Notes: a model not told the origin generated them from the sequence alone. A DNA stretch of 64,000 nucleotides from JBAXQQ01 sp037131695 (GCA_964638715.1 CAZWZF010000005.1:62001-126000); one strand, 5' to 3'; positions 45,103-54,445 are shown, numbered from the stretch's first letter. Translations and numbers: made by a program.

Positions 45103-46602
45103 ATGAATACAAATAATGAAAAACTGAAAAATGGCATTGCTGAAGAACAAGAGTTGCTGACTTTAGAGGAAGCCGCTGAATATTTGTGTGTCAGCAAATC
45201 TACGTTGTATAGAATGCTTGAAAACAATGCCATTCGCGGTCGCAAAGTCGGCAGACAATGGCGATTTTTACAGAATGATTTACGGCAATACCTGCATCGT
45301 GATAGTGAACAGATTGCAATAGAATCTGTGAATATAGAAGATGTTGACTCCTTGACAACTGCTATAAATGAGGCAGCGTCAAAATTGCAAATAGTAATAG
45401 ACCCTATAGATGTAAATGCCAACGCGCAGGAGAAAGTCAATTATTTCATCAGCAATCTGATATTAATTTCTATCCAGATGAATTCCAGTGACATACATTT
45501 AATGCCCGGTAAAAAGGTAATGTCTGTAAAGGAAAGAGTTGATGGTGTTTTAAGGGAAATCTGCACTATTCCCGCCGCAACTGCAGTCGCTGTAATCAGC
45601 CGATTCAAAGCTATGGTTGACTGCAGTATTGAAGAGAAACAATTGCCGCAGGATGGAAGATTTAGCGCCAAGCATAATGATGACACTTTTGATTTTTCAG
45701 CCAGTTTCATTCCGACTATTTATGGTGAGAGCATGACTGCGCGCAGAACATTGCAGGGATTGCCATTAATGAAACTGGAAGATGTTCAAATTCAGGATGA
45801 TGATATGCAGCGATTACGAAGATGGATGAAATCTCCTTATGGTACTGTACTGTTCACTGGCCCAACCGGTTCTGGAAAAGTAACTGTTTTGTATGCTGCT
45901 TTGCGTGAAATTACCAGTCCTTCTATTAATACAATAGCAATAGAGGATCCAGTCATGTATGAATTGGAAAATGTTACCCATGTATCAGTTAATATGCGGG
46001 TAGGATTTACTATTCCAGTCGCATTACGCGCTATTATGCGGCATGACCCTGATGTTATTGTAGTATCAGAAATACGCGATCGTGATACTGCATTATTAAC
46101 TTCTCAATGTGCCTTAACAGGACATTTGATGATATCTGTATTGGGGGTCGGAAGTTGTTTGCAGGGAATAAAAATGCTTAATGACTTTGGGATGGAAAGG
46201 CACCTGATTAGTGAATCTATGACCGGTATAATAAATCAACGGCTGGTCAGACGTATTTGCGGCAATTGTCGGGTGAAAACTACGGTAAGTCAGGATAAAA
46301 TAGATGAAATGCGAAAGATGGCTGGTGAAGGCGGATATAAAATGCCGGAGAAAGTCGAATTTTCACGCGGCGAAGGATGCAGCGAATGTCATGGCAGCGG
46401 TTATCGAGGTCGTACCGGGGTTTATGCCTTGTTGGAATTTACCCGTAAAATACGGGAAGCATTCAACGCCGGTATGCCTGATGAAGCAATACAAAAAATT
46501 GCCATCAGAGAAGGGATGCATACCATGGCAGCTGATGGTATACGCAAGGCTATTGAAGGTGTTACGACAATTGATGAATTAATGCTGAAAGAAATTATTT
46601 GA
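45103..46602 (+). CDS. Excisionase-type HTH fused to degenerate PilB/GspE ATPase
   Basis: A 499-residue protein. Residues about 20-70 are an excisionase/MerR-like HTH (LTLEEAAEYLCVSKSTLYRM, GRKVGRQWRF) in place of the usual MshEN domain. From about 125 it is a GspE/PilB ATPase, but key motifs deviate. Walker A is GPTGSGKVTVLY (Val for Thr/Ser after Lys). The Asp box is IEDPVMY (Met for Glu). Walker B is VIVVSEIRDRD (Ser for Gly). The His box is TGHLMISVLGVG (STLHTN lost). The zinc tetracysteine (ICGNCR and CSECHGSGYRGRTGVY) is intact. It may be a regulator or non-hydrolysing subunit of the pilus-like machine that assembles the prepilins in this genome. Function is inferred. Confidence 0.82.
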   Translation: MNTNNEKLKNGIAEEQELLTLEEAAEYLCVSKSTLYRMLENNAIRGRKVGRQWRFLQNDLRQYLHRDSEQIAIESVNIEDVDSLTTAINEAASKLQIVIDPIDVNANAQEKVNYFISNLILISIQMNSSDIHLMPGKKVMSVKERVDGVLREICTIPAATAVAVISRFKAMVDCSIEEKQLPQDGRFSAKHNDDTFDFSASFIPTIYGESMTARRTLQGLPLMKLEDVQIQDDDMQRLRRWMKSPYGTVLFTGPTGSGKVTVLYAALREITSPSINTIAIEDPVMYELENVTHVSVNMRVGFTIPVALRAIMRHDPDVIVVSEIRDRDTALLTSQCALTGHLMISVLGVGSCLQGIKMLNDFGMERHLISESMTGIINQRLVRRICGNCRVKTTVSQDKIDEMRKMAGEGGYKMPEKVEFSRGEGCSECHGSGYRGRTGVYALLEFTRKIREAFNAGMPDEAIQKIAIREGMHTMAADGIRKAIEGVTTIDELMLKEII

Positions 46603-46645
46603 AAGCATAATTAAACATATCATTTTCTGGTAATGTTGTATTTTA

Positions 46646-46681
46646 CCCCGCAATTTGTTTATTTTTTTGAATATTGCGGGG
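46646..46681 (+). terminator. Terminator of the HTH-PilB-like gene
   Basis: CCCCGCAAT (46646-46654) pairs with ATTGCGGGG (46673-46681) and TTT follows. The loop is long (18 nt) and T-rich. Confidence 0.65.
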
Positions 46682-46820
46682 TTTGATGCACTTTATACGA
46701 AAAAATCAGATAATTTTCAAAAAAATATAAACTTTCAGTAGGAAGAGATAATGTATTGTAGAAGTATAGAAAAGATTAAAGCGGATAGACCGCTATGAAC
46801 GAAAACATTCGGAGGCCCAG

Positions 46821-47924
46821 ATGGCAAAGAGTAAATTAAGAGTCGGTATCATTGGTACCGGCGGTATTGCAAACGGTAAACATATGCCGAACCTGGCTAA
46901 GCAGCCTGAAGTTGAAATGGTAGCTTTCTGCGACATCGTTGAAGATGGCAGAGCAGAGAAAGCTGCTGAGAAATTTGGCGTTAAAGGTGCTGCTGTTTAC
47001 ACTGATTATCAGAAAATGTTAGTAAAAGAAAAGTTAGATGTTGTGCATGTTTGTACCCCTAACCGTACCCATGCTGAATGCACTGTTGCAGCATTAGAGT
47101 CTGGCGCCCATGTAATGAGCGAAAAGCCGATGAATAAAACCGCTGAAGGTGCCCGCAAAATGTTGGAAGCCAGCATTAAGACCGGCAAAAAACTGACCAT
47201 TGGTTACCAGAACCGCCAGCGCGACGATTCACTTTACGCAAAGAGCGTTGTCGAAGCCGGCGATTTAGGCGACATCTATTTTGCAAAAGCACATGCTATT
47301 CGTCGTCGTGCTGTACCGACATGGGGCGTATTTTTAAATGAATTCGAACAAGGCGGTGGTCCGTTAATTGATATCGGAACCCACGCTCTTGACCTTACCC
47401 TGTGGATTATCCAGAATTATGAACCGGAATATGTAGTCGGTACTGCTTATAAGAAAATCGGCAAATTGAAAGGCCAGGCAAATCCCTGGGGTTCATGGAA
47501 TCCGAAAGACTTTACCGTTGAAGATTCCGCATTCGGTTTTATCAAGTTTAAAAATGGTGCTACAGTTTTCCTGGAATCAGCATGGGCAATCAACATGCGC
47601 CAGGCTGGTGAAGGCATCTGCACCCTGTGCGGTACCAAAGCAGGTTTAGATATGTGGGACGGATTGCATATTGTTGGCGACAAATACGGCCGCATGTATG
47701 ACGAAAACATTAAATTAGGTGCTGGCGGAGTTGCATTTTATGAAGGCGTAGGCAGCGACCCGGCAGAGCGCGAAGCCCACGCATGGATTCAGGCTATCGT
47801 TAAAGATAAAGAACCATTCGTAAAGCCAAAAGAAGCATACGTTGTTTCATTGATTTTAGAGAAAATATACAAATCCAATGAATCCGGCAAACCGGAATAT
47901 TTCCCGGAACTGAAAACCCTGTAA
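46821..47924 (+). CDS. Gfo/Idh/MocA-family oxidoreductase
   Basis: A 367-residue NAD(P)-dependent oxidoreductase acting on sugars, inositols or amino sugars; the exact substrate is not evident. The Rossmann fold begins KLRVGIIGTGGIANGKHMP (GxGxxA at 12-17), with CTPNRTHAE and the hallmark MSEKPMNKT (Lys in EKP). The C-terminal half carries GGGPLIDIGTHALDLTLWII, where D and H are the usual active-site pair. CGGAGG precedes ATG 46821. It is a stand-alone gene with its own terminator. Confidence 0.93.
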   Translation: MAKSKLRVGIIGTGGIANGKHMPNLAKQPEVEMVAFCDIVEDGRAEKAAEKFGVKGAAVYTDYQKMLVKEKLDVVHVCTPNRTHAECTVAALESGAHVMSEKPMNKTAEGARKMLEASIKTGKKLTIGYQNRQRDDSLYAKSVVEAGDLGDIYFAKAHAIRRRAVPTWGVFLNEFEQGGGPLIDIGTHALDLTLWIIQNYEPEYVVGTAYKKIGKLKGQANPWGSWNPKDFTVEDSAFGFIKFKNGATVFLESAWAINMRQAGEGICTLCGTKAGLDMWDGLHIVGDKYGRMYDENIKLGAGGVAFYEGVGSDPAEREAHAWIQAIVKDKEPFVKPKEAYVVSLILEKIYKSNESGKPEYFPELKTL

Positions 47925-47929
47925 TAATA

Positions 47930-47964
47930 AAAAGGCAGGTAGGCTATTTGCTTACCTGCCTTTT
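47930..47964 (+). terminator. Rho-independent terminator after Gfo/Idh/MocA gene
   Basis: AAAAGGCAGGTA (47930-47941) pairs with TACCTGCCTTTT (47953-47964). A second hairpin, CCCGATAG (47970-47977) with CTATCGGG (47986-47993), follows immediately. Confidence 0.9.
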
Positions 47965-48010
47965 TATATCCCGATAGCCTAAGCTCTATCGGGACATATA
48001 TTTGATTTTA

Positions 48011-48700
48011 TCATTTTGCTGCTAATTCGCGAGCACCTTCGTTTACCATTTCTTCCGCTGAAACTTCGGTCATCATATCTTCCATCATATCTGCGAATCT
48101 CATGCTGTCCTGTTCTTTCTGCAGCTTTAAGATTACCTTATCAATCAAAAAGCCTTCTTTTTCCTTGATATCAGATATTTTCATACCGCGCCGATAAATG
48201 GCGGCCAATAAAGGTGGATTTACTTTAGACAGTACAGGAAGAGTTAACGCATGACCTTTTTTGATTACTTTCTGCAATTCGGTTTCAATTCGTTTATCAT
48301 TCCAGTGCTGGTATTTGCTGATTTTTTGCGGTTTTAACCCGGCAGCACGAAGCGCATCTTCCCACGACGGGAATCTGCCGGCATGCATAACAGCCGCAGC
48401 CAACGCAGGGTCTACCTTTTGTGAGACATTTCTCCATGACAAGTCTTCACCGGCATCATATAGTTCTATGATGCGATCAATAACCTGCTGTTTGTTCCAG
48501 CGGCGTTTTTTACGGATATCATCGTAATTTAATCCAGATTCCATAATTGCCGTCTTCCAATTGCCGAACATACGCTCTCCGGCCTTTAATAAAGCCGGTA
48601 TACGTCGTAAAGACCCGGAATAACTCAAGTCATTCCCAGCACGGTGTTCCGCCAATATTTCACGAATCACCGATTGCTCATCCCAACGCTTTTCTAACAT
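48011..48700 (-). CDS. Homing-endonuclease-associated repeat protein
   Basis: A 229-residue protein with three tandem repeats of about 55 residues (KRWDEQSVIREILAEHRAG, RRWNKQQVIDRIIELYDAG, QHWNDKRIETELQKVIKKG). Each continues with L(S/T)-x(n)-L-x-A-x-x-RxFG-W/SW-x-x-A. This is the HNH/homing-endonuclease-associated repeat (PF18780-like), a putative DNA-binding module. No nuclease domain is present. Start 48700 is chosen over 48763 because GGAGGTGG is spaced 8 nt from it. A role in transcription or DNA binding is inferred only from the repeats. Confidence 0.8.
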   Translation of the reverse strand: MLEKRWDEQSVIREILAEHRAGNDLSYSGSLRRIPALLKAGERMFGNWKTAIMESGLNYDDIRKKRRWNKQQVIDRIIELYDAGEDLSWRNVSQKVDPALAAAVMHAGRFPSWEDALRAAGLKPQKISKYQHWNDKRIETELQKVIKKGHALTLPVLSKVNPPLLAAIYRRGMKISDIKEKEGFLIDKVILKLQKEQDSMRFADMMEDMMTEVSAEEMVNEGARELAAK

Positions 48701-48907
48701 CGTGTTTACCACCTCCACGGTACAATTAATGAATATTAAATATTCATTTGATATAAAATACACGACTTTGCATTAATTGCATATAAGAAAAATGCGTATT
48801 TTTTAGGGAAATTTCGGTTTGAATGGGAGTGGAGAACCAGATACAATACATTGCTGACGGTAGTTTCCTGCGTCATTGAAGGTAGTTCTTAAATTACAAT
48901 TCTCAAT

Positions 48908-49666
48908 TTATCTAACCGGTACTCCGCGTTCGCGCATGTAGTCTTTCAACTGTTTTATGGTGTATTCGCCGTAGTGGGTGATGCTGGCGACCAATGCTGC
49001 GTCTGCTTTTCCTTCAGTTACGGCCTGGTAAAGGTGTTCTGGACATCCGGCGCCGCCGCTGGCGATTACCGGGATTCCTACTACTTCAGCCACTGCCCTG
49101 GTCTGTGGGATATCAAAACCGTTTTTTGTGCCGTCAGCATCCATGCTGGTCAGCAATATTTCACCGGCACCGCGCCTTTCAGCTTCTTCTGCCCATTTTA
49201 TGACATTTATACCGGTTGGGGTGCGTCCGCCGTGCAGGTATACTTCCCAATAATTTTCGGCTTTATTATAACGGCCATCAATGGCGACTACCACGCATTG
49301 ACTGCCAAACTTTTCTGCTGCCGCACTAATTAAATCGGGATTCAGCACTGCCGCGGTATTAATGGCAATCTTGTCGGCACCGGCTTTCAGCAAATCCCGA
49401 AAATCCTCCGGTGATTTTATGCCGCCGCCAACGCAATAAGGAATAAAAACTTCCTCAGATGTACGGGCGGCAATATCCAATATTGTATTTCGCCGTTCAT
49501 GTGATGCGGTAATATCTAAAAAGACCAACTCGTCGGCTCTTTCGCGGTCATACTGGGCGGCAAGTTCCACCGGGTCCCCGGCATCGCGCAGTGCGACGAA
49601 ATTGGTACCTTTAACAACTCGGCCATCTTTAACATCAAGACAAGGAATAATTCGTTTAGCAAGCAT
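48908..49666 (-). CDS. hisF: Imidazole glycerol phosphate synthase subunit HisF
   Basis: A 252-residue TIM barrel that closes the imidazole ring in histidine synthesis using ammonia supplied by HisH. Diagnostic sequences are MLAKRIIPCLDVKDGRVVKG (catalytic D11), LVFLDITAS, YCVGGGIKS, VVVAIDGRYN, ILLTSMDADGTKNGFD (catalytic Asp) and PVIASGGAG. The length is normal. No other his gene is adjacent. Confidence 0.97.
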   Translation of the reverse strand: MLAKRIIPCLDVKDGRVVKGTNFVALRDAGDPVELAAQYDRERADELVFLDITASHERRNTILDIAARTSEEVFIPYCVGGGIKSPEDFRDLLKAGADKIAINTAAVLNPDLISAAAEKFGSQCVVVAIDGRYNKAENYWEVYLHGGRTPTGINVIKWAEEAERRGAGEILLTSMDADGTKNGFDIPQTRAVAEVVGIPVIASGGAGCPEHLYQAVTEGKADAALVASITHYGEYTIKQLKDYMRERGVPVR

Positions 49667-49707
49667 GAACCAAGGTTACCGATATGAGGGAAGAACGTCA
49701 AGAGTTA

Positions 49708-49745
49708 ATTGAGAATTGACAATTGACAATTTTCGACAATTGACA
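49708..49745. repeat. Heptamer tandem repeat (TTGAGAA/TTGACAA)
   Basis: Period-7 units TTGAGAA, TTGACAA and TTGACAA, then an interrupted CAATTGACAAAT, just upstream of hisF. The remainder of 49746-49942 is AT-rich with no gene. Confidence 0.65.
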
Positions 49746-49942
49746 AATATGGGAAGAATGGGATGAATGGAATTTTTGGAGATTGATGATTATCGATAAC
49801 AAAACTTTATCATTCCCATTCCTCACATTCCTCCTATAACTCCCATCAATTGATAGATATTTTTATAATAATCAGAAACTATTGAGTTTAATTGCACCAA
49901 AAGCAGAATAATCAGCGTATGAAGTAAAAGAGAGAAGTGCAA

Positions 49943-50032
49943 TGGCGGAGAGGGAGGGATTCGAACCCCCGGTGAAGTCACCCCCACGGCGGTTTTCAAG
50001 ACCGCTGCCTTCAACCACTCGGCCACCTCTCC
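49943..50032 (-). tRNA. tRNA-Ser (anticodon TGA)
   Basis: A 90-nt class II tRNA with a long variable arm. On the - strand it begins GGAGAGGTGGCCGAGTGG, has anticodon loop CTTGAAA (anticodon TGA, reading UCA), T-loop TTCGAAT, and ends CTCTCCGCCA with an encoded CCA. Confidence 0.95.
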
Positions 50033-50171
50033 GCGTTCTTGCGTTAAAATAATAGGAATTTCCTGAAGTTTTGTCAATTCCTGTATTTTTTCTTTGCGAA
50101 AGTTGAAAAATGATGTAAAATAGTACCTGTAAATTGGTATTATTGATTAGTTATACTCTGGAGGTCAAAAA

Positions 50172-52331
50172 ATGCTCAGCCGGAAAATGATTGCGTTCTG
50201 TTTAATCAGCATGTTATCCCTATTATGTTTATCAGCTATGGCTCAAACGACGACGACAACGTTTCCCCCGGTAACGCCGTCATTGTCGACACCGGCAAAT
50301 GGTGCGGCATTCGTTAGTCCGGATGCGACACTTGGCTGGAATAATAATGGTACTGCTACGGTATATACCTTGCAGGTTTCCACTGATGTTGGTTTCACTA
50401 CCACAGGATTAGTAGTAAACCAGGCTGTTAATCGTGATGCTACCAACGCTGTAACCAGTTCGCAAGTATCGTTGGCTTCCGGCACACGATATTACTGGCA
50501 TGTGCGCGCTGGCAATGCCGCTCAGCAATTCAGCGGATACAGCGGTACATGGAGTTTTACCACTTCAATAGCACCGCCCAATCCACTCTCGCCACTAACA
50601 GGAACTACTGTTAGCGGTGTACCGGCAATATTTAGCTGGTCATCGGTAGCTGGTGCAACAAAATATAACGTAGACATATCAATAGATGATATGTTCAAAA
50701 ATATAATTTTCACAGATAGTACCTTAACGGTGAATTCTGTTAGTTTATATCCATCGCGAAATGTGAAGTTATATTGGCGTGTTCGCGCCGGTTCCGGTGC
50801 TAACTGGACTGACTATAGCGACACCCAGGCTATCAATACCGGAACATGGGTGTTAGACTATATTCAACCTGACTTGCAAGTTAAAACCAGCACCGATATT
50901 TCTTATATCGGCGACCGGGTTTACAGTACTAAGGGTAACAACCAGTTGCGTTCATTGTCAGTATTTAAAGGTAGAATAGCAACATTTGATTTGCGGGTTC
51001 GCAATGACAGCCCGGTTGATCAAGCCTTTTTAATAATTGGCCCCGGTAGTTTGAATGGCTGGACAGTTTCATACTTTGATGATATTACCGCCGGCAATAA
51101 CATCACCATGCAGGTAAGCGGTGGCGGTTGGCAAACCCAGATATTAAAATCCGGCGAAACAAAAGACCTGCGTATTGAAATGACTTGCCCGAAGGCATCT
51201 GTATTATCAATAACAGTCTATGCCTGCGCGGTAGACGATATTACCCGTCGTGATGCAGTTACTATTACCGCCGAGAGCCGGTTGGGAACTGGTGGCGCAG
51301 ATGTTTTACCTGCCCCAGTCGCACTGTCACCTATCAGCAATATTGTTACACCGACACCGGTGAATATATCATGGTCACCGGTAGCGAAAGCAACTTTATA
51401 TTCTCTGCAATTATCAACAACTGTAGATTTTGCGAAAGTAGATTTTAGTTACAATAATCTTATCACTACCCGACAATCAGTAACCCTGGCAAATAGCCTG
51501 AGTTATTATTGGCGTGTTCGTGCTACTGCCGGTTCAGTAACCAGTGACTGGTCAACCCCGGCACAATTCCGCACCAGTACCGGCATAACACCGCCAATTC
51601 CGACAGCACCAGCGAATAACGAAACCGGCGTTGCTACCAAGAGCACATATCTTAGTTGGGTATTCAATAACGCGTATTATACTAACTATTATTACACCGG
51701 CACGGTATTTACAGTAGAAATGGCAGATGACGCCGGATTTACCCAGAATGTTATAACTGCTACTAATTACGGCAGTTCACGTTATTTAATCGATACTTTA
51801 AAACCAGAACAGACGTATTATTGGCATGTAAATGTACAAAATGGTGCCGGGATTAGCGGCTGGTCAAATACATCAACTTTTGTCACTGGTAAAGATGGCA
51901 CAGATGCAAACCTGCAATTAGATGTTCGCACACCGATTGTCACCGAACCATATACAGATGTTGATTCAATAACAATTTCACAGGATGTCCGTACAGGAAA
52001 ACCGGGTGTATATTTAATTACAATTCGGAATACTGGGAATACGTATGACACCTTTACAGTTGTCGGCGATGCAACACCTGATACTGGTTGGAAGATTAAT
52101 TATTTCACCCCGCAAGGTAGAAATATCACCCGTGTAGTTGCATCTACTAATGGATTTGTAACGCCAAAACTCCCTGCAGCAGGATCTTATACCATCCGGT
52201 TAGAGATTACCCCTTCATCTGGTGCGGCAGACAACAGCGTACAGGAAGCGAGTGTTAATGTTTCATCACTCGCCAATTATTTCCTTTCTAAAAAGTTCAC
52301 CGCCAGTGTATCGAAGATACGGGCTAAATAA
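50172..52331 (+). CDS. Secreted protein with repeated Fn3-like modules
   Basis: A 719-residue protein with a signal peptide (IAFCLISMLSLLCLSAMAQ). Fibronectin III-like repeats of about 90 residues recur (PSLSTPANGAAFVSPDATLG, VSTDVGFTTTGLVVN, YYWHVRAGN; ATLYSLQLSTTVDFAKVDF, YYWRVRATAG; FTVEMADDAGFTQNV, YYWHVNVQNG). Two longer repeats of another type are present (LQVKTSTDISYIGD, LRVRNDSPVDQAF; LQLDVRTPIVTEPY, ITIRNTGNTYDTF). No catalytic motif or anchor is seen. Probably a surface or extracellular adhesion or scaffold protein. CTGGAGG precedes the ATG, and a strong terminator follows. Confidence 0.8.
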   Translation: MLSRKMIAFCLISMLSLLCLSAMAQTTTTTFPPVTPSLSTPANGAAFVSPDATLGWNNNGTATVYTLQVSTDVGFTTTGLVVNQAVNRDATNAVTSSQVSLASGTRYYWHVRAGNAAQQFSGYSGTWSFTTSIAPPNPLSPLTGTTVSGVPAIFSWSSVAGATKYNVDISIDDMFKNIIFTDSTLTVNSVSLYPSRNVKLYWRVRAGSGANWTDYSDTQAINTGTWVLDYIQPDLQVKTSTDISYIGDRVYSTKGNNQLRSLSVFKGRIATFDLRVRNDSPVDQAFLIIGPGSLNGWTVSYFDDITAGNNITMQVSGGGWQTQILKSGETKDLRIEMTCPKASVLSITVYACAVDDITRRDAVTITAESRLGTGGADVLPAPVALSPISNIVTPTPVNISWSPVAKATLYSLQLSTTVDFAKVDFSYNNLITTRQSVTLANSLSYYWRVRATAGSVTSDWSTPAQFRTSTGITPPIPTAPANNETGVATKSTYLSWVFNNAYYTNYYYTGTVFTVEMADDAGFTQNVITATNYGSSRYLIDTLKPEQTYYWHVNVQNGAGISGWSNTSTFVTGKDGTDANLQLDVRTPIVTEPYTDVDSITISQDVRTGKPGVYLITIRNTGNTYDTFTVVGDATPDTGWKINYFTPQGRNITRVVASTNGFVTPKLPAAGSYTIRLEITPSSGAADNSVQEASVNVSSLANYFLSKKFTASVSKIRAK

Positions 52332-52344
52332 ATAGTTAAATATT

Positions 52345-52380
52345 AACCCCCGTTGCGTTTTGTGACGGGGGTTATTTTTT
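52345..52380 (+). terminator. Strong rho-independent terminator
   Basis: AACCCCCGT (52345-52353) pairs with ACGGGGGTT (52365-52373), followed by a T-run. Confidence 0.9.
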
Positions 52381-52434
52381 TTATTATTCCAATAAATCTT
52401 CCGCAAACCATTAAACTTATGGTAAATTATTAAT

Positions 52435-53631
52435 GTGAAAACGATTTTTATTTTTATTTTAATATTATCCGCTATTACGGCCTGGGCAGTACAACCGGCA
52501 TTTTATGCTATCGTGGTCGGCGTTTCAAATTACTCCGGTGATGGTATCGATTTAAAATATGCATCGCATGACGCAGAATGTGTCACCACAGCATTTAAGG
52601 TTTGCGCCGGTAGATTATTTGGCGCAAATACTCATATTTATACCTTATCATCAGAAAACAAAAATATCCCAACCAAGCAGAATATTGCCAGGGTATTTAC
52701 AACTGTTCAAAATGAGATAAAAAAAGATGATGTTTTGCTGGTCTATTTTGCTGGTCATGGCATAATTACCGATGGTGTAGATGGTAATTATTGCTTTCTC
52801 ACCAGCGACGCCAGGTCATTTGCCGGCTTAGACGATCCGGGAGTGCGTAAAATAACCGCTATCACCATCAGTGAAATAAAAGAATGGGTTGCGAATATGT
52901 CGGTAGATAAGAAAGCTATCATTTTTGATACCTGTGCTGCCGGCAATGCGGTTGATAACCTGATGGGAAATAAAGATCTCCCCGGACGGCAGGCAGTATT
53001 GGACAAATTGAAAACCCAGCAGGGATTATATATATTAATGGGATGTGCTGCTGACTCGCGCAGTTATGAAACGAGTAAATATGGCCAGGGATTATTAACC
53101 TACGCATTGCTGCAGGGAATTAAGGGAGCAGCATTAGAAAAGAATAACGTGGTGGACGTGGCAAAGTTATTTAATTACGCTTCTGAACGCGTGCCGGAAT
53201 TGGCTGTCGAAATTGGTGGTATACAGAAACCGCTGATATCGGTAAACCATGGTGTGTCATTTGCCATTGGCATGATGACTGAAGATGATAAGGTAAAGAT
53301 TCCTTTGGAATCTGAAAAAGAAGTTATTGTAACACCGGTAATTATGAATCCCGATGTAATTGGCGACCCGCTTCACTTATCGCAAAATGTTGAAGGGAAA
53401 CTTAAAAAAATAACATCAGTTGTTTATATTGACGCTGAAAAATATCCCAAGGCTTTGATGATAACCGGATTTTATACTGTGGATAAAGGTGTTGTAACTG
53501 TACAAGTTAAAGTATTTCGTGATGAAAAGTTAATTTCCGAGTTCAGCGTCACCGGTGAAGATAAAACCCCCGACAAAATAGCCGATAATATAATCACCAT
53601 ATTCACTCTTAAATTAATTGATAAAAAGTAG
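52435..53631 (+). CDS. Secreted caspase-like (peptidase C14) protein
   Basis: A 398-residue protein with a signal peptide (about residues 1-18, MKTIFIFILILSAITAWA). A caspase/metacaspase p20-like domain follows: FYAIVVGVSNYSGDG, catalytic H108 in LLVYFAGHG and C167 in AIIFDTCAAGN. The post-catalytic YILMGCAADSRSYE and LLTYALLQGIKG are typical of bacterial Peptidase_C14 proteins. Both catalytic residues are present. Residues about 290-398 form a separate alpha/beta domain of unknown role. The start is a GTG at 52435, because the overlapping ATG runs straight into TGA; no strong ribosome-binding site is seen. It converges with a YiiX-like amidase gene 20 bp away. Confidence 0.88.
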   Translation: MKTIFIFILILSAITAWAVQPAFYAIVVGVSNYSGDGIDLKYASHDAECVTTAFKVCAGRLFGANTHIYTLSSENKNIPTKQNIARVFTTVQNEIKKDDVLLVYFAGHGIITDGVDGNYCFLTSDARSFAGLDDPGVRKITAITISEIKEWVANMSVDKKAIIFDTCAAGNAVDNLMGNKDLPGRQAVLDKLKTQQGLYILMGCAADSRSYETSKYGQGLLTYALLQGIKGAALEKNNVVDVAKLFNYASERVPELAVEIGGIQKPLISVNHGVSFAIGMMTEDDKVKIPLESEKEVIVTPVIMNPDVIGDPLHLSQNVEGKLKKITSVVYIDAEKYPKALMITGFYTVDKGVVTVQVKVFRDEKLISEFSVTGEDKTPDKIADNIITIFTLKLIDKK

Positions 53632-53651
53632 ATTTCAAGATACCGCAAAAA

Positions 53652-54227
53652 TTATTTTTCTGAGTCATATACTGTTTCCAATGACTCATCTCTCAGTTGA
53701 CTGGTGGTGGTAACGCATTTGCGGCGCCAGGGGATGAAGCCGAAGAACCAGAGCCGCCAGAAATATACCGGCGCATCAGGATTTTCGGATATCAGTTGGC
53801 GAAATGTCTGCAGATACCCTACCTCTTTTCCGATAGCTTCACGGTAAATGTCATATACGAATTTCGAGCAATATTGCCGTGGTGAATCATATTTAAAACC
53901 GAGATGGTAAACCTTTTTCATTCTCGACATTGCCGCTGTTCGCAATCGTGCTTTCTCATCATCAGTCAACCCGCCACGCACCCTCCGCACCATAAATCTC
54001 TCATTCTCAGACTTGTGGATAAACATCTCCAGCGGCTTGATTTTTGACACTGGTATCGTACTTTCTGCTACAAACCATTCATCGTCTTCACCGCGAAAAA
54101 CGACTCCTACATGCGACTCCCAACTGCACGAAGTTTCCGCAACGTGCTTGTATAAAAAATTGGAAATTCGGATGAAAATAATATCGCCGTCTTGTAAAAT
54201 TGCTTCAGCTTCTTTTTGTTTACTCAT
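53652..54227 (-). CDS. YiiX/YaeF-like permuted NlpC/P60 amidase
   Basis: A 191-residue member of the permuted papain-fold family (DUF830/C92). Family marks are LQDGDIIFIR, the catalytic His in SWESHVGVVF (H39), EWFVAES, and the catalytic Cys in RQYCSKFVYDIYREA (C120). Such enzymes act on amide bonds of lipids or cell-wall peptides. No signal peptide is evident, although the C-terminal YFWRLWFFGFIPWRRK is membrane-interactive. It is probably a single-gene transcript. Confidence 0.85.
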   Translation of the reverse strand: MSKQKEAEAILQDGDIIFIRISNFLYKHVAETSCSWESHVGVVFRGEDDEWFVAESTIPVSKIKPLEMFIHKSENERFMVRRVRGGLTDDEKARLRTAAMSRMKKVYHLGFKYDSPRQYCSKFVYDIYREAIGKEVGYLQTFRQLISENPDAPVYFWRLWFFGFIPWRRKCVTTTSQLRDESLETVYDSEK

Positions 54228-54411
54228 TTTATTGTTGTCCTGTAATGACGTTTAGATAGCAGTATGTTAGCAGGCTGGTGATTGTAGTGTCAATTTGTAT
54301 TGATGAAAATAATATTTTACCTTTTAAATTTTTGCTGGGAAAACTCTTTAACAATAGATTTTAATATTACAGTTGTTGTGTATAAAGCACTCCTTGGCAA
54401 GAAGGGGGCAG

Positions 54412-54445
54412 GGGGTGGTTTTGATTATGTACCACCCCATATTTT
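54412..54445. terminator. Hairpin downstream of the EAL-like gene
   Basis: GGGGTGGT (54412-54419) pairs with ACCACCCC (54431-54438). The T-run (TATTTTTA) lies on the + strand side, so it fits a + strand terminator better than the - strand gene it follows. The rest of 54228-54411 shows no gene. Confidence 0.45.
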
